From contig NZ_JALJVY010000008.1 in the NCBI RefSeq assembly GCF_024168485.1, forward strand, positions 186,001 to 250,000: a stretch of DNA of 64,000 nt, read 5' to 3'. Both the position numbers and the translations under genes were made by a program. The notes under the pieces were generated by a model. The model was given only the letters and a program-made list of their open reading frames with translations. It did not search any database and was not told the origin of the DNA. The DNA comes from Sphingobium sp. OAS761. GTDB taxonomy: Bacteria > Pseudomonadota > Alphaproteobacteria > Sphingomonadales > Sphingomonadaceae. Shown here piece after piece: positions 1-8,369 of this stretch; the first letter of the stretch is position 1, and each line of letters opens with the position of its first letter.

Positions 1-2
1 AC

Positions 3-557
3 GACGTCTTGGCCGGGGACACGCAAGAGGATCAAGATGGGCAGTCTGCCGACGAAGATCGCTGGCTGCGCGTCACGCCGCCAGCGATTGACCCGGCGCC
101 CTTCGCAGCGCCTTTTGCCGGACCGACCGGACGCGACGAGGCGGGAGCGGAAGAGGAGATCGAAAGCTTCGCGGACTGGGACATCGATCCTGTCGTGGAC
201 GAAGAGTCGCCCATTTCGGTGGTGGCGCAGACCACTCACGACGTGGGGGACGACCGCGTTCCCGATCAATCCGTCGACGCGCTGCGCGCCGACATGATGG
301 ACGAGATCGCGGCCTTGCGCGCCGAAATCTCATCCCTGCGTGCCATGCAGGCACATCCGCATTTCGCGCCCGCCGACACCGTCGATCCGGAGGTCCTGAA
401 AAGCTGTTTCACCTTGATCGAGGAGCGGCTGGTGGCGCTGGAATTCCGCGCCGAGGAACAGGATACGGCGCTTCGCCGCGTGCTGACGCTGCTGGTCGAA
501 TGGGTTGAGCGCGAAGACCGCATGAGCGAGGGTGCAAGGGGCGCGGCCGCCGCTTGA
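3..557 (+). CDS. 3' end of probable XrtA-associated ATPase (partial)
   Basis: The reading frame is open to the left edge of the window and ends in TGA at 555-557; its true start lies upstream. What is visible is an acidic, Pro/Ala-rich linker followed by a helical stretch rich in Leu, Glu and Arg around residues 95-175 that could form a short coiled coil. No catalytic motif is in the visible part. The assignment is by position: in exosortase-A loci an ExeA-like AAA ATPase normally precedes the polysaccharide deacetylase found next. It could instead be another protein with an acidic tail. Confidence 0.45.
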   Translation, partial: DVLAGDTQEDQDGQSADEDRWLRVTPPAIDPAPFAAPFAGPTGRDEAGAEEEIESFADWDIDPVVDEESPISVVAQTTHDVGDDRVPDQSVDALRADMMDEIAALRAEISSLRAMQAHPHFAPADTVDPEVLKSCFTLIEERLVALEFRAEEQDTALRRVLTLLVEWVEREDRMSEGARGAAAA

Positions 558-582
558 GCGGGCGGACCAGCCAGGGACCGGA

Positions 583-1434
583 ATGATGATGCAAAACGCG
601 CTGTCCGTCGATGTGGAGGACTGGTTTCAGGTCGGCGCGTTCGAGCGGACGATCGACAGAGCCGACTGGGACGGCCTGGCGCATCGCGTCGAGGCGAATA
701 GCGACGCGGTGCTGTCGCTGTTTGCCGAAACAGGGGTCAAGGCGACGTTCTTCACTCTGGGCTGGGTGGCGCAGCGTTATCCGGCGCTCATCCGGCGTAT
801 CGTGGACGCGGGCCATGAGGTCGCAAGTCACGGCTACGACCACGCGCGGGTATTTACCTTTACTCCGGATCAGTTTCGCGCCGATCTGCGCAAGGCCCGC
901 GCTCTGCTGGAGGATGCCGGCGGGCAGGCCGTGAAGGGCTATCGCGCGCCGAGTTTTTCGATCGATCCGCGCGCTCCCTGGGCGCACGGGATACTCGCCG
1001 AGGAAGGCTATGCCTATTCCTCCAGCGTCGCGCCGATCCGGCACGATCACTATGGCTGGCCGGAATCGCCGCGTTTCGCCTGGAAGCCGGTGACGGGGTC
1101 CGGACTGCTCGAATTGCCCGTAACGACGGCGAAATGGGGCAAGCGCACCCTTGCGGCAGGCGGCGGCGGCTTTTTCCGGCTGTTGCCTTATGGTTTTTCG
1201 CGCTGGGCGATACGACAGGTGAACGAGGAGGAAGGACGGCCGGCGATCATCTATTTCCATCCGTGGGAAATCGACCCCGGCCAGCCGCGTGTTGCGGGGG
1301 CGCCGTTGCGGTCGCGCCTGCGTCATTACACCAATTTGTCGGTCATGGCCGCGAAGCTGCGCCGTCTGACGCGGGACTTCGCCTGGACACGGGTCGATGC
1401 GCTGGTCGATGCAGAAGCGGCGCGCGTAGCATGA
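583..1434 (+). CDS. XrtA-system polysaccharide deacetylase
   Basis: A 283-residue NodB-type deacetylase of the TIGR03006/DUF3473 group found in exosortase loci. The N-terminus has the SVDVEDWFQ motif typical of the group, with the catalytic Asp in VDVED. The metal-binding His motif is ASHGYDH, followed by KGYRAPSFSID and a C-terminal IYFHPWEID segment. It should remove acetyl groups from an extracellular or lipid-linked glycan. Three ATGs stand in a row at 583-591, so the exact start is uncertain; a GTG at 532 would overlap the previous gene more deeply. The stop overlaps the next start by ATGA. Confidence 0.9.
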   Translation: MMMQNALSVDVEDWFQVGAFERTIDRADWDGLAHRVEANSDAVLSLFAETGVKATFFTLGWVAQRYPALIRRIVDAGHEVASHGYDHARVFTFTPDQFRADLRKARALLEDAGGQAVKGYRAPSFSIDPRAPWAHGILAEEGYAYSSSVAPIRHDHYGWPESPRFAWKPVTGSGLLELPVTTAKWGKRTLAAGGGGFFRLLPYGFSRWAIRQVNEEEGRPAIIYFHPWEIDPGQPRVAGAPLRSRLRHYTNLSVMAAKLRRLTRDFAWTRVDALVDAEAARVA

Positions 1435-2501
1435 GGGCCGGTGCGATCAACGACCTGGGCGTCACGATCCTGGACAGCGGTGATGAAACGCACATGCACG
1501 CGCTCGATACCTATGTCGGGCGGCACAAACATGGCACGCCTTTCCACAGCGCGGCTTGGCTGATGGCGGTGGAGGCGGCCACAGGAAATCGTGCCGTCAC
1601 ATTGGCGGCGGTCGCCCCGTCCGGCAACATCGCCGGGCTGCTGCCACTGCATCATGTCCGCAGCGCGTTGTTCGGGCAGGCGCTGGTTTCCACCGCATTT
1701 GCGGTGGACGGGGGAATATTGGCCGACAATGACCGGGTTGCGGCGATGCTTGCACAGGTCGCGCGGGACATTGCGACGGACAGGGGAGGGCTTCCCCTGG
1801 AGCTGCGCGGCGGCGCGGACCCCGGCATGGGCTGGGAACGGCGCGAAGGGATGCATGTCGGCTTCGTCCGGCCCATCGCGGCCGACGATGATGCCGAGTT
1901 GCAGGCAGTACCGCGCAAGCACCGCGCCGAGCTGAGAAAGGCGCTGGCGAACGCAAACCTATCGGTAGGGATCGGCCGGACAGCACAGCATCTGCGCGAC
2001 CATTATCGCATCTATGCAGAGAGCGTCCGCAATCTGGGAACGCCCGTTTTTCCGGCGCGCCTGTTCCGCGAAGTGCTGGCGCGGTTCGGGGAAGATGCGG
2101 ACATCATGATCGTGCGTGACGGGCAACGGCCGGTTTCGGCGGTGCTGACGCTCTATCACAAGGGGCGCGTGATGCCCTATTGGGGCGGTGGCGTCGCCGA
2201 TGCCAGGCGATTGCGGTCCAACGAACTCATGTATTACCGGTTGATGGGCCATGGCAGGGCACGGGGCATGACCCAGTTCGACTTTGGCCGGTCCAAGGTA
2301 GGCAGCGGGCAAGCCGCCTGGAAGAAGAGCTTCGGCTTCGCACCCACTCCGCTCGTCTACCATGGCTGGTCGCCCGATGGCGCGGCGCGGAACGTCGACC
2401 CGAACAACGGAAAATATCAGCGCCACATTGCGATCTGGAAAAAATTGCCGCTGCCGATCGCCAATTTCCTGGGTCCGCTGATTTCACGCGGCCTGGGTTG
2501 A
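1431..2501 (+). CDS. FemAB-like XrtA/PEP-CTERM system-associated protein (copy 1)
   Basis: 356 residues, a GNAT/FemAB-fold protein of the TIGR03019 type. Features seen are TPFHSAAW near the N-terminus, AFAVDGGIL, the PRKHRAELRK segment, and the C-terminal FDFGRSKVGSG motif with AAWKKSFGF. FemAB proteins transfer amino acids from aminoacyl-tRNA to peptidoglycan or glycan precursors; the acceptor for the exosortase-linked group is not known. The start ATG overlaps the deacetylase stop (ATGA). The next gene is a divergent tandem copy of this one. Confidence 0.88.
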   Translation: MRAGAINDLGVTILDSGDETHMHALDTYVGRHKHGTPFHSAAWLMAVEAATGNRAVTLAAVAPSGNIAGLLPLHHVRSALFGQALVSTAFAVDGGILADNDRVAAMLAQVARDIATDRGGLPLELRGGADPGMGWERREGMHVGFVRPIAADDDAELQAVPRKHRAELRKALANANLSVGIGRTAQHLRDHYRIYAESVRNLGTPVFPARLFREVLARFGEDADIMIVRDGQRPVSAVLTLYHKGRVMPYWGGGVADARRLRSNELMYYRLMGHGRARGMTQFDFGRSKVGSGQAAWKKSFGFAPTPLVYHGWSPDGAARNVDPNNGKYQRHIAIWKKLPLPIANFLGPLISRGLG

Positions 2502-2555
2502 TACGAAAACGAAATGTTCAGCCCCGCGTGCTATTCCGGCCCGGGAGTGTGGGAA

Positions 2556-3638
2556 ATGTCGTCCATGAATGCCATGTCGGATTTCACTGTCGTCGTTGAC
2601 GAGCTTCCCCTGTCGGATGCGATCGCGGTGGCCGAACTGGACGGCTGGGTCCGCGGGCATCCGGATTCGACACCGTTCCACCGACCGGGCTGGATCATGG
2701 GCGTGGAGGCCGGCACCGGCCAGCGGGCCAGGATGCTCGTGGCCCGGTCGACCGGCGGCGCTTTGCTGGGCCTGCTGCCATTGACCTATATTCGATCGAC
2801 CCTGTTCGGCCGCGCACTCGTGAGCAGCGGCTTTGCGGTTGACGGCGGGATATTGGCGGTCGACCGGAAGGCGGCATCCGCGCTGGCGGATGCGGCCTGG
2901 GCACTGGCGGTGAGACTGGGATGCAAGACCGTCGAACTGCGCGGCGGAGGGGCGCCGGCGGCACCGGCCTGGGCCCAGAAGACCGACGCCTATCTGGGGT
3001 TTTCGCGTCCGCTGGCCGCAGATGACGAGGCCGAACTGAAGGCCATTCCCAAGCGGCACCGCGCCGAGGTCCGCAAGGGCATGGGCAATGGTCTGTCTTT
3101 CGAAATCGGGCGGGATCCTCAATTGCGTGAGGCACATTATCGCCTCTATGCGCACAGCGTCCATAATCTGGGGACGCCGGTTTTCCCCCGCGCGCTGTTC
3201 CAGGCTGTGCTCGATCATTTCGGCGAGGATGCCGACATCGCCATGGTGTCCAAGGACGGCAAGCCTGTTTCGGCGGTCATCAGCCTGTATCACGGCAATG
3301 CCTGCATGCCCTATTGGCACGGGGCCGGTCCGGAAGCGCGGGCACTGCGCTCGAACGAGGCGCTCTATTTCCATTTGATGCGCAGCGCGCGGGAACGCGG
3401 CTGCACCACATTCGACTTCGGCCGCTCCAAGGTTGGCACAGGCCCCGCCGCGTGGAAGAAGAACTGGGGCTTTGCGGGGGAACCGCTGGGATATCATCTG
3501 CGCACGGTGCCCGGGCAGGCGACGCGCGACGTCAATCCGCTCTCGCCGCAATATCGGCGGAAGGTCGAATTGTGGAAGAAAATGCCGCTCTCGCTGGCTA
3601 ACCTGATCGGCCCGTACATCGCACGAGGGCTAGGATGA
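2556..3638 (+). CDS. FemAB-like XrtA/PEP-CTERM system-associated protein (copy 2)
   Basis: 360 residues, paralogous to the preceding gene along its whole length: shared TPFH, GLLPL, FAVDGGILA, KRHRAEVRK, NLGTPVFP, FGEDADI and FDFGRSKVGTGPAAWKK. It is a tandem duplicate that has diverged, not a recent copy. Several in-frame starts exist (ATG at 2514, 2556, 2565, 2574); 2556 has GGGAG about eight bases upstream and leaves a 54-base gap after copy 1. The stop overlaps the next start by ATGA. The second copy may have a different donor or acceptor, which is inference. Confidence 0.87.
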   Translation: MSSMNAMSDFTVVVDELPLSDAIAVAELDGWVRGHPDSTPFHRPGWIMGVEAGTGQRARMLVARSTGGALLGLLPLTYIRSTLFGRALVSSGFAVDGGILAVDRKAASALADAAWALAVRLGCKTVELRGGGAPAAPAWAQKTDAYLGFSRPLAADDEAELKAIPKRHRAEVRKGMGNGLSFEIGRDPQLREAHYRLYAHSVHNLGTPVFPRALFQAVLDHFGEDADIAMVSKDGKPVSAVISLYHGNACMPYWHGAGPEARALRSNEALYFHLMRSARERGCTTFDFGRSKVGTGPAAWKKNWGFAGEPLGYHLRTVPGQATRDVNPLSPQYRRKVELWKKMPLSLANLIGPYIARGLG

Positions 3639-4861
3639 CAGGTGAGATCATCTTCCTGTGCCATCGTATTCCCTTCCCGCCGGACCGGGGGGACAAGATC
3701 CGGTCCTATCATTTGCTGCATCGGCTGGCCGAGGCTGCCCCCGTGCATGTCGGCTGCTTCGCCGATGACGATCGCGATCTCGGCTTTGCCGATGACCTGG
3801 CGCGGGTGGCGGCTAGCCAGTGCGTGCTCCGGCGCGACCGGTCGAAGGTCATGGCTGGGTTGCGCGGCGTTGCAGCCCGCCAGTCGCTGCTGATCGCCCT
3901 GTTCGATCATCCTGGGCTGCACCAGTGGGTGCGGCGCACGCTGGCAGAAAAGCCGATCGCGGCCGTGTTTGCCTATTCGGCGCAAATGGCGCATTTCGTG
4001 CCGGTGCTGCCGCGCGATGTGCGCTTCATGATGGATTTCGTCGATTTCGATTCGGCCAAATACAGGGCCTATGGCGAGCAGGGCCGTGGCCCGATGGCGT
4101 GGGTCAACCGGCGCGAAGGGCGGATGCTGTTCGATTTCGAACGCGCCGTGGCCCGCCGCGCGGCCGTGAGCAGCTTTGTGAGCGAAGCGGAGGCAAGCCT
4201 GTTCCGCCAGGCAACAGGGCTCGACAGCCGCCGCGTCGTCGCTATCGAAAACGGCGTGGCGCTCGACTATTTCGATCCCGCAGCACCCTTCGATGCGGTG
4301 TCCTGCGGGGACGGTCCGCTGCTCGTCTTTACCGGCCAGATGGACTATCGCCCCAATGTGGAGGCGGTCGAAAGTTTCGTGCGCGACGTTTTGCCCCGTA
4401 TCCGGGCCGCGCGACCGGAGGTGCGTTTCGCCATTGTCGGCCGCAACCCGTCGAAGAGCGTCCAGGCCCTGGGGGAACAGCCTGGCGTCATCGTGACCGG
4501 CGGCGTGCCCGATGTGCGCGGATGGCTGGCGGCCGCCGATGTCGTGGTGGCGCCGCTACGCATCGCGCGGGGCATCCAGAACAAGGTGCTGGAGGCAATG
4601 GCTATGGCCCGGCCGGTGGTCGCGTCGCCGCAGGCCGCCGAGGGCATCGACGCCACAGATGGCACGCACTTCATCGTCGCCGCCGATGCCCGTTCGGAAG
4701 CCGATGGCATCATCGCCCTGCTGAACGAACCGGACCGCGCGCACATGCTCGGTAAGGCGGCACGGGCGCGCATGGAAAGGCGCTATCGCTGGTCGGCGAC
4801 CCTGTCCGACCTGCCGGACATGCTGCTGGGCAGGGCTCCTGTCGGCGCGTGCGGCGCATGA
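3635..4861 (+). CDS. TIGR03087-type PEP-CTERM/XrtA glycosyltransferase
   Basis: 408 residues, a GT4/GT1-like glycosyltransferase. The N-terminus HRIPFPPDRGDKIRSYH is the hallmark of the exosortase-associated sugar transferase family. Further signs are FVDFDSAKY, AIENGVALDYFDP (nucleotide-sugar domain linker), FTGQMDYRPNVEAV and the C-terminal EAMAMARPVVASPQAAEGI donor-binding segment. It should add a sugar to the lipid-linked repeat at the cytoplasmic face of the membrane. It overlaps its neighbours by 4 bases on each side (ATGA at 3635 and at 4858), which implies translational coupling with copy 2 of FemAB and with the exosortase. Confidence 0.9.
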   Translation: MTGEIIFLCHRIPFPPDRGDKIRSYHLLHRLAEAAPVHVGCFADDDRDLGFADDLARVAASQCVLRRDRSKVMAGLRGVAARQSLLIALFDHPGLHQWVRRTLAEKPIAAVFAYSAQMAHFVPVLPRDVRFMMDFVDFDSAKYRAYGEQGRGPMAWVNRREGRMLFDFERAVARRAAVSSFVSEAEASLFRQATGLDSRRVVAIENGVALDYFDPAAPFDAVSCGDGPLLVFTGQMDYRPNVEAVESFVRDVLPRIRAARPEVRFAIVGRNPSKSVQALGEQPGVIVTGGVPDVRGWLAAADVVVAPLRIARGIQNKVLEAMAMARPVVASPQAAEGIDATDGTHFIVAADARSEADGIIALLNEPDRAHMLGKAARARMERRYRWSATLSDLPDMLLGRAPVGACGA

Positions 4862-6393
4862 CGGGGCGAGCCCTGCCGGCATCGCGGGTGGCGGCGTTCG
4901 ACCTTTCGGGCTGGCGCGGCCACCTCACGGTGCTGGGCATTGTCGCATTCGCCATCCTTGCCCTGTTTTTCGCCGACGTATCGAGCATGGTATCGATCTG
5001 GTGGAACGCCTCCACCTTCGGGCACTGCCTCTTCATCCCGCTGCTGATCGGCTGGATGGTGCAGCAGCGCCTTCCGGGCGTGCGCCGGCTGGAGCCGATC
5101 GCCTGGGCGCCGGGGCTTGCCTGGCTGGCTCTGGGAGGCCTGTGCTGGCTGCTGGGCGCGGCTGCGGGCGTGGCGATGATCCGTCACGGCGCGCTGATCG
5201 TCATGTTGCAGGGCGCGACCATCGCGCTGCTGGGGCCGGCGGTGGCGCGGGCCTTGCTGTTTCCGCTTTTCTATGCGTTCTTCATGGTGCCCTTCGGCGA
5301 GGAGATCGTGCCGCCCTTGCAACTGCTGACGGCGCGGCTTGCCATGATCTTCCTCGACATGGCCGGTGTCCCCGCCCATATCGAAGGCATCTTCATCACC
5401 ACGCCGACCGGCTATTTCGAAGTGGCGGAAGCCTGTTCGGGCGCGAAGTTCGTCATCGCCATGACCGCTTACGGCGTACTCGTGTGCAATGTCTGTTTCC
5501 GCACCTGGTCGCGACGCGTTGCCTTCATGGGCGGAGCACTCGGCCTGTCGGTGCTGGCGAACGGCGTGCGCGCCTTCGCCACGATTCTGGTCGCGCACCT
5601 GACCACGGTCGACGCGGCGGTCGGGTTCGACCATGTCGTCTATGGCTGGGTCTTCTTCGCCATCATCATGATCGTCGTCATGGCGGTCGCCTGGCCATTT
5701 TTCGATCGCAGGCCGGGCGATCCCTGGTTCGACCCCGGTCGGGTACAGCGCACACCGGCGGCGAAAAACGATCCGGGCAGGGTGGCGGGCGGCGCACTGG
5801 CCCTGGTCGTTGCGGCGCCGCTGTGGCTGGCAGCGACAAACGCCACGGCCGATCCCCTGCCGCGCGCGATCGCTTTGCCCGTCGTGCCGGGGTGGGAGCA
5901 GGTCGATACGCCGCCCGCCTATCCTTGGAAACCGCGCTTCGACGGAGCCGATCATGTGCTGGCGGGACGCTATAGCAATGCGTCCGGACAGGTGGTGGAC
6001 CTGACCATCGTCACCTATGACCGGCAAGAAGATCGCCGCGAACTGGTCGGCTTTGCACAAGGCGCAGCCGATCCCGACAGCGAATGGGTCTGGTCATCGC
6101 CCGCGCCGGCCCCGGACGATGCGCGCGGGGAGCAGATCACGGCACCCGGCCCGGTCGTCCGCCACGTCGTGAGCTTCTACATGGTCGGCGACGGCGCGCC
6201 GACCGGCAGCAAGCCGCGCGTAAAGATCGAAACCATGCTGGCCCGGCTGCTGGGTCGAGACCAGCGCGCGGGTGCCATCCTCGTGTCGGCCGAGCAGCGC
6301 GAGGGGGCACCGGCCGATCCCGCCATTACCGCCTTTCTTAACGATCTGGGGGATGTGAAGCTTTTGGCTGACCGCAGCCTCGGCATCCGCTAG
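4858..6393 (+). CDS. xrtA: Exosortase A fused to an EpsI domain
   Basis: 511 residues. The N-terminal ~290 residues are a multi-helix exosortase; the catalytic trio of the exosortase/archaeosortase family is visible as Cys193 (EACSG), Arg238 (NGVRAF) and His259 (FDHVVYGW). The rest, from about residue 310, is an EpsI/DUF3485 domain with GWEQVDT and a tail carrying KIETMLARLL. Exosortases cleave PEP-CTERM tails and probably attach the protein to another molecule during export. ATG 4858 is preferred over GTG 4849 because it overlaps the previous stop by ATGA. No PEP-CTERM substrate with a VPEP motif is encoded in the window. Confidence 0.93.
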   Translation: MTGRALPASRVAAFDLSGWRGHLTVLGIVAFAILALFFADVSSMVSIWWNASTFGHCLFIPLLIGWMVQQRLPGVRRLEPIAWAPGLAWLALGGLCWLLGAAAGVAMIRHGALIVMLQGATIALLGPAVARALLFPLFYAFFMVPFGEEIVPPLQLLTARLAMIFLDMAGVPAHIEGIFITTPTGYFEVAEACSGAKFVIAMTAYGVLVCNVCFRTWSRRVAFMGGALGLSVLANGVRAFATILVAHLTTVDAAVGFDHVVYGWVFFAIIMIVVMAVAWPFFDRRPGDPWFDPGRVQRTPAAKNDPGRVAGGALALVVAAPLWLAATNATADPLPRAIALPVVPGWEQVDTPPAYPWKPRFDGADHVLAGRYSNASGQVVDLTIVTYDRQEDRRELVGFAQGAADPDSEWVWSSPAPAPDDARGEQITAPGPVVRHVVSFYMVGDGAPTGSKPRVKIETMLARLLGRDQRAGAILVSAEQREGAPADPAITAFLNDLGDVKLLADRSLGIR

Positions 6394-6403
6394 GGGAAAG
6401 CGC

Positions 6404-8299
6404 ATGTGCGGCATAGCGGGCATCTTCCACCTGGAAACGGCAAAGCCGGTCGATCCCGCGCGGGTGCGCGGGATGCTGGACGCCATGCCGCATCGGGGCC
6501 CCGACGGCAGCGGCATCTGGACCGCGCCGGGGGTCGGCCTAGGCCACCTGCGCCTTTCGATCATCGACCTGGAATCGGGCGCGCAGCCCATGCTGACGGA
6601 CGACGAGGCGCTGGCGGTCGTCTTCAACGGGGAAATATACAATTTCGCCGAGGTTCGCGCCGAACTGGAGGCGAAGGGCCATGTGTTCCGCACCCATAGC
6701 GACACGGAAGTCATTCTGCACGGTTATCGGCAATGGGGCGAGGATTGCGTTCATCGCTTCAACGGCATGTTCGCCTTCGCCCTGTTCGACGCGCGGGCGC
6801 AGGCGCTCTGGCTGGTCCGCGACCGGCTGGGGGTCAAGCCGTTACATTATGCGCAATTGTCCGACGGCAGCCTGATTTTCGGGTCCGAACTCAAGAGCCT
6901 GCTCGCCCATCCGTTGCTGCGCCGCGCGCCCGACCTGTCGGCGGTCGAGGATTATATGGCCTATGGCTATGTGCCCGACGACGCATGTCTGGTCGCGGGC
7001 GTGCGCAAGCTGGGCGCGGGAGAGACGCTGCGTCTGGTGCGCGGGCGGCCCATGCCCCAACCGCAGCGCTATTGGGATGTGAGCTTCGCGGAGCGAACGC
7101 GCGCGCGGCCCGAAGCGCTGGAGGAGGAACTGGTCGCGCTGATGCGGCAGGCCGTGCGATCGCGCATGGTTGCCGACGTGCCGCTGGGCGCATTTCTTTC
7201 AGGAGGCGTCGACAGCAGCAGCGTCGTTGCGTTGATGGCCGAAGCATCGGGGCAGGCGGTCAAGACCTGCACCATCGGTTTCGACGTCGCGAGCCTGGAT
7301 GAAACAGCCTATGCCGACCGTATCGCCCGACGTTTCGCCACGGACCATCGCACCCGCATCGTATCACCCGACGATTACGGGTTGATCGACACGCTGGCCC
7401 ATCATTTCGACGAACCGTTCGCCGATGCGTCCGCCCTGCCCACATTCAGGGTGTGCGAACTGGCACGGGAACAGGTGACGGTGGCCCTGTCGGGGGACGG
7501 CGCGGACGAGGCCTTCGCCGGCTATCGCCGCCATCGTTTCCAGATGCAGGGGGAACGGGTGCGCGGACTGCTGCCGGCGTCCCTTCGCCAGCCGCTGTTC
7601 GGCACGCTGGGGCGTTATTATCCCAAGGCCGACTGGGCGCCGCGCGTCCTGCGTGCGAAATCCACCTTCCTGGAACTGGCGGGCGACGGCGGGGAGGCCT
7701 ACGCCGCGTCGGTCGGCGTGACTCCGCGCGGGCTGCGCCAACGTCTCTATTCGCAGGACGTGAAAGGCCGACTGGCCGGCTATCGCGCCGAGGACCGCTA
7801 TGTGAAGGCGATGGCGGATGCGCCCGCGCGCGATCCGCTGGACCGCGCGCAATATGCGGACATCCGAATCTGGCTGCCCGGCGACATTTTGACCAAGACC
7901 GACCGGATGAGTATGGCGGTCAGCCTGGAAGCGCGCGAGCCCTTGCTGGACCATCGGCTGGTCGAATTCGCCGCACGCCTGCCCGTGAGGCAACGCATCC
8001 ACGGCAACAGCGGCAAGTATCTGATGAAGAAGGCGATGGAGCCGTTCCTTCCGCACGACATACTTTATCGCCAGAAAATGGGCTTCGTGACACCAATCAG
8101 TGCCTGGTTCCGGGGTCCGCTGGCGGGCGAGGCGAGCGCCATTGCGGGCGGCTCCGCGCTTGTGCGCACAGGCTGGTTTGACACGAAAATGCTGGCAAAG
8201 GTCGCCACCGACCATAAATCCGGAATGGCCGACCATGGCCGCCTGCTCTGGCAGTTGCTGATGCTGGACAAGGCACTGGAGCGGTTGTTCGGGGCCTGA
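6404..8299 (+). CDS. XrtA/PEP-CTERM system amidotransferase (asparagine synthase-like)
   Basis: 631 residues. The N-terminal class II glutaminase domain begins MCGIAGIF, with Cys2 as nucleophile, and has HRGPDGSG and VFNGEIYN. The C-terminal synthetase domain holds the ATP PP-loop FLSGGVDSSS near residue 265, followed by SGDGADEAFAGY and the LTKTDRMSMAVSLEAREP segment. It should use glutamine nitrogen to amidate a carboxylate, probably a uronic acid or peptide group on the exopolysaccharide system (TIGR03108 type), rather than make free asparagine. It follows the exosortase by 10 bases. Confidence 0.9.
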   Translation: MCGIAGIFHLETAKPVDPARVRGMLDAMPHRGPDGSGIWTAPGVGLGHLRLSIIDLESGAQPMLTDDEALAVVFNGEIYNFAEVRAELEAKGHVFRTHSDTEVILHGYRQWGEDCVHRFNGMFAFALFDARAQALWLVRDRLGVKPLHYAQLSDGSLIFGSELKSLLAHPLLRRAPDLSAVEDYMAYGYVPDDACLVAGVRKLGAGETLRLVRGRPMPQPQRYWDVSFAERTRARPEALEEELVALMRQAVRSRMVADVPLGAFLSGGVDSSSVVALMAEASGQAVKTCTIGFDVASLDETAYADRIARRFATDHRTRIVSPDDYGLIDTLAHHFDEPFADASALPTFRVCELAREQVTVALSGDGADEAFAGYRRHRFQMQGERVRGLLPASLRQPLFGTLGRYYPKADWAPRVLRAKSTFLELAGDGGEAYAASVGVTPRGLRQRLYSQDVKGRLAGYRAEDRYVKAMADAPARDPLDRAQYADIRIWLPGDILTKTDRMSMAVSLEAREPLLDHRLVEFAARLPVRQRIHGNSGKYLMKKAMEPFLPHDILYRQKMGFVTPISAWFRGPLAGEASAIAGGSALVRTGWFDTKMLAKVATDHKSGMADHGRLLWQLLMLDKALERLFGA

Positions 8300-8369
8300 C
8301 GGTCGAGAGCCCTTGCAAGCCGCGCCCGGCGGTGCCAACGGGACGCATGACGATAATCGGGGCGCATCC

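Noticed and set aside
4783..6060. Minus-strand frame of about 425 codons within the exosortase gene.
   Set aside because: Composition is Arg/Gln/His/Asp-rich as expected for the complement of GC-rich coding DNA, and the plus-strand exosortase motifs are complete.
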